From an uncultured Collinsella sp. (GTDB lineage Bacteria; Actinomycetota; Coriobacteriia; Coriobacteriales; Coriobacteriaceae), in assembly GCA_900754445.1 (NCBI GenBank), contig CAAECW010000004.1, forward strand, positions 1-14,973: a stretch of 14,973 bases of DNA. Reading direction: 5' to 3'. Below, in pieces: positions 1-7,070 of the stretch (the stretch's first letter is position 1; every line of letters starts with the position of its first letter). Both the position numbers and the translations under genes were made by a program. A model generated the notes under the pieces. That model was not told the DNA's origin, did no database searches, and saw nothing but the letters and a program-made list of their open reading frames with translations.

Positions 1-1035
1 ATTGCTCGCAGCCAGTAGCTGAAAGCGCGACGGGAAGGTAAAGGCCCCGTCGACGCGCACGATCCTGACGTAGCCGCGCTCGATGGGCTGACGCAGCGTC
101 TGCAGCACACCCGTGGGAAACTCGGCAAGCTCGTCCAAAAAGAGCACACCGCCATGAGCAAGGCTGATCTCACCCGGGTGCACCGGGCGCCCACCGCCGA
201 TAAGGCCTGCGGTCGAAATACTGTGATGGGGACTGCGGAAGGGCCGGTGCCCCGCCAACAAGCCATCAATGTTCTCACCCAAAACCGAATGGATGCACAG
301 CGCCTCCTGTTGATCCTCAACGGAAAGCTCGGGCAGGATGCCGGTCATACGACGTGCGAGCATCGTCTTGCCCGATCCCGGGGACCCAATCATGAGCAAG
401 CCGAGTTCTCCTGCCGCCGCAAGCGCCATGCCGCGTTTGGCAACCTCCTGCCCCAGCACGTCGGCATAGTCGAGCTCAGGCTCAAAGGTCGCCTCGACGC
501 CCTCGGAATCCAAGTAGTGCCGCGCGGCATCGCCCATACCATGAGCAAGCTGAGACAAATGATCGATGAATCCACAATCCACGCCCGCGAGTGGCACATG
601 CTGGTCTGACCTGCCGGCGATAAAGGACAGCCCCAAATCACGAGCCAATAGCTGGAACGCCACCTCGCCCTTGACGGGAAGCACCGTACCGTCCAAGCCG
701 AGCTCACCAGCGATAAGACAACGATCGAGGTTGTCGCGGGGAATCTGACCATCGGCCGCTAGAACCGCGATGGCGATAGGCAGATCAAAGCCGCTACCGG
801 TCTTGCGAATATCGCCGGGCGCCAGGTTGACCGTAATGCCCGAGCGCGGGATCTCAAAGCCGGCCGAGCGCATCGCACAGCGAATACGACCACGTGACTC
901 CATCACCTCCATACTCGGGATGCCGAGCATCTGAATGCCCGGAACGCCACCGGCAAGCGAGACCTCGACCGTGACGGGAATCGCCTCGACGCCGCGGATG
1001 CAGGCCGCGTGAACGGCAAACGTCTCGAACGCCAT
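1..1035 (-). CDS. comM: ComM/YifB-family Mg-chelatase-like AAA+ ATPase (5' part, runs off the left edge)
   Basis: The first 345 codons are present; the C-terminal part lies outside the window. Residues 1 to about 180 form the N-terminal Lon-protease-like fold domain of the family. The AAA+ Mg-chelatase domain follows, with Walker A GSPGSGKT at 217-224, the family motif HRPFRSPHHS at 263-272 and Walker B GVLFLDELAEF at 296-306. Known relatives include ComM, a hexameric helicase promoting branch migration during natural transformation; many genomes carry this gene next to yraN and dprA without proven competence. The start ATG shares one base with the yraN stop (TGATG), which indicates translational coupling, and only a weak upstream AGG resembles a ribosome site. 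The visible part ends in LLAASN, where relatives usually have an AAxNPCPCG segment. Assignment to the family is firm; a competence role here is inferred. Confidence 0.93.
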   Translation of the reverse strand, partial: MAFETFAVHAACIRGVEAIPVTVEVSLAGGVPGIQMLGIPSMEVMESRGRIRCAMRSAGFEIPRSGITVNLAPGDIRKTGSGFDLPIAIAVLAADGQIPRDNLDRCLIAGELGLDGTVLPVKGEVAFQLLARDLGLSFIAGRSDQHVPLAGVDCGFIDHLSQLAHGMGDAARHYLDSEGVEATFEPELDYADVLGQEVAKRGMALAAAGELGLLMIGSPGSGKTMLARRMTGILPELSVEDQQEALCIHSVLGENIDGLLAGHRPFRSPHHSISTAGLIGGGRPVHPGEISLAHGGVLFLDELAEFPTGVLQTLRQPIERGYVRIVRVDGAFTFPSRFQLLAASN

Positions 1036-1520
1036 CACGAAACCTGCCAATCGAACGCGTTGTACTGATGCTCGATCTCGGCGATATGCCCGCCGCGAAT
1101 GGTGACACCCACGGCATCGAAGCGAATCGCCTTGAGCGGATAATGCTCCATGAGATAGCAACTTGCGATGCGGCGGTAGCGGCGTTGCTTTTGGGCGTCC
1201 ACGGCCTCCTCGGGAAAGACCCGCGTGTTGCAATCCAGCGCAACGCGCCTGGTCTTGACCTCGGCCATCACCACGACATCGTCGAGCTCATCGAGCAGCA
1301 CCAGATCGGCCTCGCCCTCGGTGCAACGATAACCCTGCTCCAGCAAGGTGTAGCCGCGCTCGTTAAAGTAGTCGATGGTGATCAGCTCGCCCAGCATGCC
1401 CAGCTCGCGGGGACTGAGCCCCTTGATAAACTCGGGCGTCATCGCCCCACAGTCGAGCTCGCCGTTTTCCCAACGCTCCTTGAGCTGCTGCGTCTTGCTC
1501 TTTTTGCTTGCGGCACTCAT
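1035..1520 (-). CDS. yraN: YraN/UPF0102-family endonuclease-like protein
   Basis: The protein has 161 residues. The UPF0102 core begins near residue 38 and shows the restriction-endonuclease-like pattern: E45 in GELITIDYF, TEGEADLV at 67-74 and AEVKTR at 86-91, which are the expected PD-(D/E)xK metal-binding positions. The biochemical role of the family is not settled; the fold points to nucleic acid cleavage or binding. The start was placed at the ATG at 1520 because AAAGGAG lies 5 bases upstream. An in-frame extension to 1610 has no ribosome site and an unlikely sequence. The family is usually 115-125 residues, so the charged N-terminal segment of about 37 residues is an addition. It overlaps the comM-like gene by one base and follows rnhB after a terminator, so it probably has its own promoter, although I see no convincing -35/-10 pair. 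Confidence 0.9.
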   Translation of the reverse strand: MSAASKKSKTQQLKERWENGELDCGAMTPEFIKGLSPRELGMLGELITIDYFNERGYTLLEQGYRCTEGEADLVLLDELDDVVVMAEVKTRRVALDCNTRVFPEEAVDAQKQRRYRRIASCYLMEHYPLKAIRFDAVGVTIRGGHIAEIEHQYNAFDWQVS

Positions 1521-1618
1521 GGGGTCTCCTTTCCCGCACACTGCATTGCCCCGATGATGAGGGCACCTTTCATGCGGGTAAGTACCGGAAGCAAACCAAA
1601 AGCTGACCAAATGCCGTC

Positions 1619-1660
1619 AAAAAACGGGCCGTACGCAGCAATGCTGTTGCATACGGCCCG
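1619..1660 (-). terminator. Intrinsic terminator after rnhB
   Basis: A 13-base-pair stem (1625-1637 with 1648-1660, one A/C mismatch) closes a 10-base loop. In the minus-strand transcript it is followed immediately by six T residues (1624-1619). It lies about 50 bases past the rnhB stop and should separate rplS-rnhB transcription from yraN-comM. No T-run follows it on the plus strand, so it works in one direction. Confidence 0.85.
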
Positions 1661-1709
1661 CTACCAGCAGGTTTATAGAACCTTTAAGGTCCCTGTCTCC
1701 ACAATTGAC

Positions 1710-2498
1710 CTAGAAAAGGCGCTCAGTCTGCAGAAAGTTTCCGCAAAAACTCACACGATGCAGCGGACAAAGTCCATGTTTGCGAATGGCCTCGATGTGC
1801 TCGGGGCTCGCATAGCCCTTCGACTCGGCCAGATGGTACTCGGGGTACTCGGCGTCGTACTCGACCATCATCTCGTCACGCGTGACCTTGGCCATGATGG
1901 ACGCCGCGGCGATGCAGGCGATCTTGGCATCGCCCTTCACCACATCGCGCTCGTTGGGAACGGCGCCCAAGGGGTTGCCATCCATGAGGACGCAGTCGGG
2001 TTCAAGTCCCGTATCGGCCACGGCGCCCGCAACGGCGGTACGGATAGCGCGGGCCATACCCATCTCATCGATATCCTTCGGCGCGATATGGCAAAAACCG
2101 ATCGCCGTCGCCACCTCGGAAATCTTCACAGAGAGCAACTCGCGGCGCGCGGGCGTGAGCTTTTTGGAATCGTTGATCCCCCAGACGCGCGGCTCCATAG
2201 GAAGACAGACGGCGCACACTGTCAAAGGACCGGCCACCGATCCGCGACCCACCTCGTCGACACCAACGACCACCCCATCGCCGCCAAGCTCATGCATAAG
2301 CTCGTACATGTCATTGACGCGCTCGCGCTCGGCAAGCTCTTTGGCATGGCGTTTGAGGGCGCGTTCACAAGCCTTGATCACCTGCTGGCGCGGGTCCTCG
2401 CGATAATGCTCCACGAGGGCGGGAATCTCCTCAAACGTAGCGCTCGCCAGCTCTCCGGCAACCTGCGATGCCGAAACCGAGCTCGTCATATTGGCCAT
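1710..2498 (-). CDS. rnhB: Ribonuclease HII
   Basis: The 262-residue enzyme cleaves the RNA strand of RNA/DNA hybrids and nicks DNA at misincorporated ribonucleotides. The signature DEVGRGSVAGP starts at D81-E82. The other acidic catalytic positions are D173 (LMDG) and D208 (KVTRD), giving the complete DEDD set. The N-terminal segment of about 75 residues (an EDPRQQVIKACERALKR-type helix region) resembles the extension of the Bacillus-type RNase HII and is not extra DNA. The ATG at 2498 was chosen because GGAGG lies 7 bases upstream; an upstream in-frame ATG at 2516 overlaps that ribosome site. It lies 93 bases after rplS, with a terminator between them and no room for an obvious promoter, so expression probably depends on read-through from rplS. 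Confidence 0.97.
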   Translation of the reverse strand: MANMTSSVSASQVAGELASATFEEIPALVEHYREDPRQQVIKACERALKRHAKELAERERVNDMYELMHELGGDGVVVGVDEVGRGSVAGPLTVCAVCLPMEPRVWGINDSKKLTPARRELLSVKISEVATAIGFCHIAPKDIDEMGMARAIRTAVAGAVADTGLEPDCVLMDGNPLGAVPNERDVVKGDAKIACIAAASIMAKVTRDEMMVEYDAEYPEYHLAESKGYASPEHIEAIRKHGLCPLHRVSFCGNFLQTERLF

Positions 2499-2527
2499 AC
2501 CAGGCCCTCCTTGCATGCAAATCAGAT

Positions 2528-2557
2528 AAAAAGAAGGGCCACCCGAAGGTGACCCTT
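2528..2557 (-). terminator. UUCG-tetraloop intrinsic terminator between rplS and rnhB
   Basis: A 10-base-pair stem with one G.U wobble (2534-2543 with 2548-2557) is closed by a TTCG tetraloop in the minus-strand transcript. It is followed by C and five T residues (2532-2528). This is a textbook rho-independent signal, placed 34 bases after the rplS stop and about 30 bases before the rnhB start codon. Confidence 0.88.
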
Positions 2558-2591
2558 GTGTCCAAACGAGTGGACAGACGCTGCGATCTTC

Positions 2592-2933
2592 TTAGCGCTT
2601 CTCGGGGATGCGAGCAGCCTTGCCCACCTTGTCGCGGAGGTAGTACAGCTTGGCGCGACGGACGCGACCATGACGAACGACCTCGAGCTTGGCGATCTTG
2701 GGGCTGTGAAGCGGGAAGGTACGCTCAACACCGACACCGAAGGACATCTTGCGGACGGTGAAGGTCTCGCGGGCACCGGCGCCGGCCATGCGGATGACGT
2801 CGCCCTGGAAGACCTGGATGCGCTCGCGGTCGCCTTCCTTAATGCGGTAGTGAACCTTGACGTTGTCGGCGACGCGAACCTGAGGAATGTCCTCGCGGAT
2901 CTGCTGACGCTCGATTGCGCGGATGTAATCCAT
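2592..2933 (-). CDS. rplS: 50S ribosomal protein L19
   Basis: The 113-residue protein has the usual family length. Characteristic L19 segments are seen: DNVKVHYRIKEG at 23-34, then ETFTVRKMSFGVGVERTFPL at 56-75 followed by HSP, and VRRAKLYYLR at 91-100. L19 sits at the interface of the two ribosomal subunits. The start was set at the ATG at 2933 because AAGGA lies 7 bases upstream; a TTG two codons earlier is in frame but directly abuts that AAGGA. The gene has its own promoter and leader and is followed by a strong terminator. In many bacteria it sits directly after trmD; here it is separated from trmD by lepB, glyQS, ppsR and ppdK. Confidence 0.98.
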   Translation of the reverse strand: MDYIRAIERQQIREDIPQVRVADNVKVHYRIKEGDRERIQVFQGDVIRMAGAGARETFTVRKMSFGVGVERTFPLHSPKIAKLEVVRHGRVRRAKLYYLRDKVGKAARIPEKR

Positions 2934-2957
2934 GTGCAATTCCTTACTCTTCTAGAG

Positions 2958-2981
2958 GTGCCGTACCACCCTGGCCGGCAC
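2958..2981 (-). promoter_or_regulatory. Stem-loop in the rplS leader
   Basis: In the minus-strand RNA, GTGCCG (2981-2976) pairs with CGGCAC (2963-2958). An inner stem GCCA/TGGT and a single bulged A bring the helix to about 10 pairs around a GGG loop. It ends 12 bases before the AAGGA ribosome site of rplS. Autoregulatory L19 leaders are known in some Gram-positive bacteria; this hairpin could be one, but I have not matched it to a known consensus. Confidence 0.4.
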
Positions 2982-3002
2982 GTAGTTGAACAAACGTATT
3001 CG

Positions 3003-3030
3003 AGTATACACGCGCGGGTTTCTGCTGCAA
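3003..3030 (-). promoter_or_regulatory. Likely promoter of rplS
   Basis: Reading the minus strand, a -35 hexamer TTGCAG (3030-3025) is separated by 16 bases from a -10 hexamer TATACT (3008-3003). The predicted transcript would start near 2996 and carry a leader of about 60 bases. The element lies between the ppdK terminator and rplS, so rplS can be transcribed independently of ppdK. Confidence 0.65.
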
Positions 3031-3076
3031 GAACAATTTTTTACGCAGACAAAAAGACAAAACCCGCACATGACAA

Positions 3077-3104
3077 CCGCCCGCCTCACGAATGAGACGG
3101 GCGG
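3077..3104 (-). terminator. Terminator hairpin after ppdK
   Basis: A 12-base-pair GC-rich stem with one G.U wobble (3077-3088 with 3093-3104) is closed by a TTCG tetraloop in the minus-strand transcript. It begins about 40 bases past the ppdK stop. The following sequence (TTGTCATG) is only weakly T-rich, with better T-runs about 20-30 bases further on, so termination may be incomplete. Confidence 0.65.
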
Positions 3105-3143
3105 CATGAAGGGGGGCTACGCTAGGCGTCTAAACCCAAAACG

Positions 3144-5894
3144 TTAGGCGGAACGCTTGGCCTCGAGCTTAGCCTGAGCGGCAGCCAGGCGTGCGAGGGG
3201 CACGCGGTAGGGCGAGCAGGACACGTAGTCCACGTCGGCCACGTTAAACAGGCCTTTGATGGACTTGGGGTCGCCGCCGTGCTCGCCGCACACGCCAAAG
3301 TGCATGTCGGGGTTGGTAGCGTGACCCTTCTCGACGGCCATGCGCACGAGCTCCAGCACCGCCGAGTCGATGGTCTCGAAGGGGTTGTCCTTCAAGATCT
3401 TCTTGTGCATGTACAGGGGGATGAACTTGGCCTCGGCGTCGTCGCGAGAGAAGCCAAAGGTCGTCTGGGTGAGGTCGTTGGTGCCAAAGCAGAAGAAGTC
3501 AGCGTGCTGCGCGATCTCGTCGGCGACCATGCAGGCGCGCGGCAGCTCGAGCATCGTGCCCACGGGAATGTTGAGCTCGACGCCCTCCTCGGCGGAAACC
3601 TCGGCGATCACGCCCTCGATGACCTCGCGGGTCTGGACATGCTCGGCCGTGATGGAAACGAGCGGAACCATGATCTCGGGGCGCGGGTCGACGCCTTCCT
3701 TGATAAGGCGGGCGGCAGCCGTTGCCACGGCACGGACCTGCAAGAGCGGCAGGTCACCGAAGACGACTGACAGGCGCACACCGCGCAGGCCGAGCATCGG
3801 GTTGGACTCGACCATGCCGTCAATACGGCGCAGGCGGGCACGCAGGGCGGCAAGCTCTTCCTCGCTGGCGCCGGCGGCTTCCTTCTTGGTGATGGCGACC
3901 TCGAGCTCGCGAGGATTATCCAGGAACTCATGAAGCGGCGGATCGAGCAGGCGAACGACCACCTCGCGACCAGACATGGTCTTGAACATGGACAGGAAGT
4001 CCTCGGTCTGGACCTTGAGCAGGTCGGCCAGGGCCTGCTGCTTCACCGCCTCGTCGTCGGACAGGATGAAGCTCTGGATAATGTTCTTGCGATCGCCCAG
4101 GAACATGTGCTCGGTGCGGCACAGACCGATGGCCTCGGCGCCAAACTCGAGCGCGAGCTCGGCATCCTCGGGGTTGTCGGCGTTGACGCGCACGTGGTTG
4201 GCGTGACCGTCGGTCTCGTCCAGGCGGATCTCGTCAGCCCAGGACAGGATGGTGTCCAAGTCGCCAGTGAGCTCGGCCGAAACCAGATCGACGGCGCCGT
4301 CGACGACGATGCCCTGGGTGCCGTCGATGGAGATGATGTCGCCCTCGTGCAGCACGCGATCGCTGCCCTCGATACGCACGACCTTCTCGGCGGCGTCGAT
4401 ATGGAAGCGTTCGACGCCGCAGACGCAGGGGGTACCCATGCCACGGGCGATAACGGCGGCGTGGCTCGTCTTGCCACCATGGCTCGTCAAGATACCCTCG
4501 GCGGCGACCATACCCTTCAGGTCGTCGGGGTTGGTCTCCCAGCGGACCAGAATGACCTTATGGCCCTCGGCAGAACGCGCAACGGCGTCATCGCTCGAGA
4601 ACACGACCTCGCCCACGGCGGCACCGGGACTGGCATTAAGGCCGCATGCGAGCGCCTCGTACTTCTTGGAGGAGTCGAACTGCGGGTGCAGGAGCTGGTC
4701 GAGCTGCGCGGGGTCGATGCGGCTCACGGCCTCCTCACGGGTGATGAGGCCTTCCTCGACCATCTCAATAGCAATGCGCAGAGCGGCGGTTGCGGTACGC
4801 TTGCCCACGCGGGTTTGGAGCATCCAGAGCTTGCCCTGCTCGATGGTGAACTCGATGTCGCACATATCGCGGTAGTGATCCTCAAGCGTCAGGAAGACAC
4901 GCTCAAGCTCCTCACCTGCGGACTCGAGACCCGGGGTGGTCTTGAGGTCGGCGATGGGCTCGGTGTTGCGGATGCCGGCAACGACGTCCTCGCCCTGGGC
5001 GTTGACCAGAAAGTCACCGTAGAACTCCTTGGTGCCGTCGGCCGGGTTGCGCGTAAAGGCGACACCGGTCGCCGAGGTCTCGCCCTTATTGCCAAAGGCC
5101 ATAGCCTGGACGTTGACGGCGGTGCCAAGGTCGTCGGAAATGCCGTGCTGCTTGCGGTAGATGCAGGCGCGCTCGTTCATCCAGCTACCAAAGACGGCCT
5201 GGATAGCAAGGCGAAGCTGGAGCTCCGGATCGTGCGGGAAAACGGGCTTGCCTTCCGCGACCTCGAGCTCGGGGTACTGGGCGGCCTCGACGTTGTCGGA
5301 GAAAATGCACTTGAAGGTCTCGACGAGCTCCTGCAGGTCCTCGGCCGAAAGCTCGGAGTCGACGCGAACGCCGGCGACCAGGCGGGCCTGGGTCAGGGCA
5401 TTCTCGAACAAGTCGGCATCGACACCCATGACGACGTTGGAGAACATCTGGATAAAGCGACGATAGCTGTCCCAGGCAAAGCGCGGGTTCTGAGTCTGGG
5501 CGATAAGGCCCTGAACGGAGTCGTCGTTGAGGCCCAGGTTGAGCACCGTGTCCATCATGCCGGGCATGGAGAACGGAGCGCCCGAGCGAACCGACACGAG
5601 CAGCGGGTCAGAGGCGTCGCCGAGCTTCTTGCCGCAGCGAGCCTCGAGGTCTGCCTCGGCGGCAACGATCTCATCGAGTGCGCCTTCGGGCCAGACGTTG
5701 CCGGCACCGGAGTAATCGACACAAGTCTGGCAGGTAATGGTAAAGCCACCGGGAACCGGCAGGCCGATACGGCTCATCTCGGCAAGGTTAGCGCCTTTGC
5801 CGCCAAGCACGAAGTTCATGGACTTGTCGCCCTCGGTGGCACAAGTGCCCTGGGCGTCGGTTCCAAAACGGTAAACCCTCTTGCAATCGCTCAC
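3144..5894 (-). CDS. ppdK: Pyruvate, phosphate dikinase (PPDK)
   Basis: The 916-residue cytosolic enzyme reversibly converts pyruvate, ATP and phosphate into PEP, AMP and pyrophosphate; anaerobes can run it either way. The N-terminal nucleotide-binding domain includes GGKGANLAEM at 31-40 and SVRSGAPFSMPGMMDT at 101-116. The central swivelling domain carries SHGGKTSHAAVIARG at 471-485, with catalytic H478 and T476, the threonine that the regulatory kinase modifies in studied PPDKs. The C-terminal TIM barrel has GLCRTEHMF and GVCGEHGGDP, with C869 as the expected acid-base cysteine. The length is normal for bacterial PPDK. The start is GTG at 5894, preceded by AGGGGA; the next ATG would remove the conserved N-terminus. 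Its regulator ppsR lies directly upstream across a 266-base control region, and a terminator hairpin follows. Confidence 0.98.
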   Translation of the reverse strand: MSDCKRVYRFGTDAQGTCATEGDKSMNFVLGGKGANLAEMSRIGLPVPGGFTITCQTCVDYSGAGNVWPEGALDEIVAAEADLEARCGKKLGDASDPLLVSVRSGAPFSMPGMMDTVLNLGLNDDSVQGLIAQTQNPRFAWDSYRRFIQMFSNVVMGVDADLFENALTQARLVAGVRVDSELSAEDLQELVETFKCIFSDNVEAAQYPELEVAEGKPVFPHDPELQLRLAIQAVFGSWMNERACIYRKQHGISDDLGTAVNVQAMAFGNKGETSATGVAFTRNPADGTKEFYGDFLVNAQGEDVVAGIRNTEPIADLKTTPGLESAGEELERVFLTLEDHYRDMCDIEFTIEQGKLWMLQTRVGKRTATAALRIAIEMVEEGLITREEAVSRIDPAQLDQLLHPQFDSSKKYEALACGLNASPGAAVGEVVFSSDDAVARSAEGHKVILVRWETNPDDLKGMVAAEGILTSHGGKTSHAAVIARGMGTPCVCGVERFHIDAAEKVVRIEGSDRVLHEGDIISIDGTQGIVVDGAVDLVSAELTGDLDTILSWADEIRLDETDGHANHVRVNADNPEDAELALEFGAEAIGLCRTEHMFLGDRKNIIQSFILSDDEAVKQQALADLLKVQTEDFLSMFKTMSGREVVVRLLDPPLHEFLDNPRELEVAITKKEAAGASEEELAALRARLRRIDGMVESNPMLGLRGVRLSVVFGDLPLLQVRAVATAAARLIKEGVDPRPEIMVPLVSITAEHVQTREVIEGVIAEVSAEEGVELNIPVGTMLELPRACMVADEIAQHADFFCFGTNDLTQTTFGFSRDDAEAKFIPLYMHKKILKDNPFETIDSAVLELVRMAVEKGHATNPDMHFGVCGEHGGDPKSIKGLFNVADVDYVSCSPYRVPLARLAAAQAKLEAKRSA

Positions 5895-5969
5895 GATACT
5901 TCCCCTTCCATGCGCTCTCGCGCACGACCGTGGTAACGAATCGACCCGCCGGATGCGGGCCGTGAGGGA

Positions 5970-5975
5970 ACTATA
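5970..5975 (-). promoter_or_regulatory. Candidate -10 element for ppdK (proximal promoter)
   Basis: TATAGT on the minus strand, about 75 bases before the GTG start. No good -35 is present at 16-18 bases (the best is TCAAGC at 5998-5993), as in promoters that need an activator. The leader would include a small CCCGC/GCGGG hairpin and end with the AGGGGA ribosome site. Confidence 0.4.
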
Positions 5976-6016
5976 CGGCGGGTTTTGAACGGGCTTGAGC
6001 AGAGGATACGCGGTTT

Positions 6017-6066
6017 GGTAAACGTGCTAAAACTAGCGGTAAACGGTAGGTAAAGGTGGTTACCTT
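6017..6066. promoter_or_regulatory. Phased GGTAAA repeat cluster upstream of ppdK (putative operator)
   Basis: Three plus-strand copies of GGTAAA start at 6017, 6038 and 6049, spaced 21 and 11 bases, which is two and one helical turns. Between the first two lies the inverted repeat GCTA-aaac-TAGC (6026-6037), and AAGGT-ggtt-ACCTT (6053-6066) overlaps the third. The cluster sits about 50-100 bases upstream of the proximal ppdK start site. It looks like a protein binding array; I cannot name the regulator. Confidence 0.4.
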
Positions 6067-6069
6067 ATG

Positions 6070-6100
6070 AAGATACCACTACAAGAGACTCGCAGGTCAA
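6070..6100 (-). promoter_or_regulatory. Possible distal ppdK promoter
   Basis: Minus strand: -35 TTGACC (6100-6095), 19 bases, then TATCTT (6075-6070) preceded by TGG, an extended -10. The spacing is long, so this is weaker than the hexamers suggest. If it is used, the GGTAAA repeats would lie just downstream of its start site and would suit a repressor. Confidence 0.3.
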
Positions 6101-6160
6101 ATGCAAGTTATTTGCTAAATCGCTTTATCAGTATCAGTTATTTTAAGCTAATCTAATAAG
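6101..6160. other. AT-rich spacer after ppsR
   Basis: This segment is clearly richer in A and T than its surroundings. It holds a tandem TATCAG-TATCAG (6126-6137) and two copies of TAAGCTA (6144-6150 and 6157-6163, the second reaching the ppsR stop). A hairpin of AAGCTA with TAGCTT can form just after ppsR but has no T-run behind it, so it is at best a weak terminator. I see no gene here. Confidence 0.4.
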
Positions 6161-7036
6161 CTAGCTTTGTTGGGCGCGGCGGGCGGCACGGCGAGCTCTT
6201 GCCTCTTGAATCTCTTCGATATGAGCGATGATCTCGGAGGCACTCTCCTCGATCGCCTTGCCGTCGGTGCGCACCACAAAGCAACCCAGACGTTTCATGA
6301 GGGCACGAGCCTCCTCGAGCTCGCCGCGCACGCTCTCGGGCTCGGCATAAGAGCCGGCGACGGCGCGGGCATAGTCGTCGCCCAGGCGGCTATCGCGAAT
6401 CTCGGAAATCACATCGACGGTCGAAATCAGACCGAACAACCGCAACGGATCGACCTCGTAAATTGACTTGGGCGGCTCCATACCGTGCGCCAACGGAACG
6501 TTGGCGACCTTGTAGCCCTGATAGGCCAAATACATCGACAGCGGCGTCTTGGATGTGCGGGATACACCCAGCAGCACGATATCGGCATCCGACAGATCAT
6601 CGCAGCCGCGCCCGTCATCGTGCTCAACGAAATACTCCATAGCCTCGATACGATGGAAATAGCGATCGTCGGTCTTGTGTATCACACCCGCAACGCCCTT
6701 GGGAGGCACACCGATGAGCGACGACAGCACGGCAAGCGTCGGGCCGATCAGGTCGACCGAGCGAATGTGCAGCATGCCCAAGTAGTCGAGCACGCGAGCA
6801 CGAAGCGCCGGATCGACGATGGTATGGAACACGGCGATATCACGATGGTCGGCATCGACTCGCGGGCCCACAAACGACTTGACCTGCTCCACCGAGGTCA
6901 CCTTAGACAGACGTAAAACACGAAAAGCCCCTTCATCAAATTGCCCGGAGGCCGCAAGCACCACCTCACAAGCGGTATCACCGAGCGAGTCGGAGATAAC
7001 GATAACGGTGGGACGAGCGGTGACCGGGCAATCCAT
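6161..7036 (-). CDS. ppsR: PPDK regulatory protein: ADP-dependent kinase / phosphate-dependent pyrophosphorylase (DUF299)
   Basis: The 291-residue protein belongs to the PSRP/PDRP family, cytosolic enzymes that switch PEP synthase or PPDK off by phosphorylating a threonine next to the catalytic histidine (ADP as donor) and on again by phosphorolysis. The P-loop-like motif GVSRTSKT is at 157-164, followed by PLSMYLAYQGYKVANVPL; the N-terminal IVISDSLGDTA and the central GVIHKTDDRYFHRIEAMEYF are family signatures. The ATG at 7036 has AAAGGAG 6 bases upstream. It follows glyS by 34 bases, so it is probably co-transcribed with glyQS. ppdK is the next gene downstream, which makes PPDK rather than PEP synthase the likely target. 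The symbol is the PEP-synthase form of the name; a PDRP label would be equally correct. Confidence 0.95.
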   Translation of the reverse strand: MDCPVTARPTVIVISDSLGDTACEVVLAASGQFDEGAFRVLRLSKVTSVEQVKSFVGPRVDADHRDIAVFHTIVDPALRARVLDYLGMLHIRSVDLIGPTLAVLSSLIGVPPKGVAGVIHKTDDRYFHRIEAMEYFVEHDDGRGCDDLSDADIVLLGVSRTSKTPLSMYLAYQGYKVANVPLAHGMEPPKSIYEVDPLRLFGLISTVDVISEIRDSRLGDDYARAVAGSYAEPESVRGELEEARALMKRLGCFVVRTDGKAIEESASEIIAHIEEIQEARARRAARRAQQS

Positions 7037-7070
7037 GCGGGGCTCCTTTTGCGCTTATGCGCAGGCTAGC

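Noticed and set aside
1521..1618. Promoter for yraN-comM
   Set aside because: One is expected after the upstream terminator, but no hexamer pair with acceptable spacing could be supported.
1068..2552. Plus-strand open frame across yraN and rnhB
   Set aside because: It is antisense to two real genes and crosses an intrinsic terminator.
3930..5936. Long plus-strand open frame opposite ppdK
   Set aside because: It is a mirror of the ppdK coding sequence, with no ribosome site or recognisable domain.
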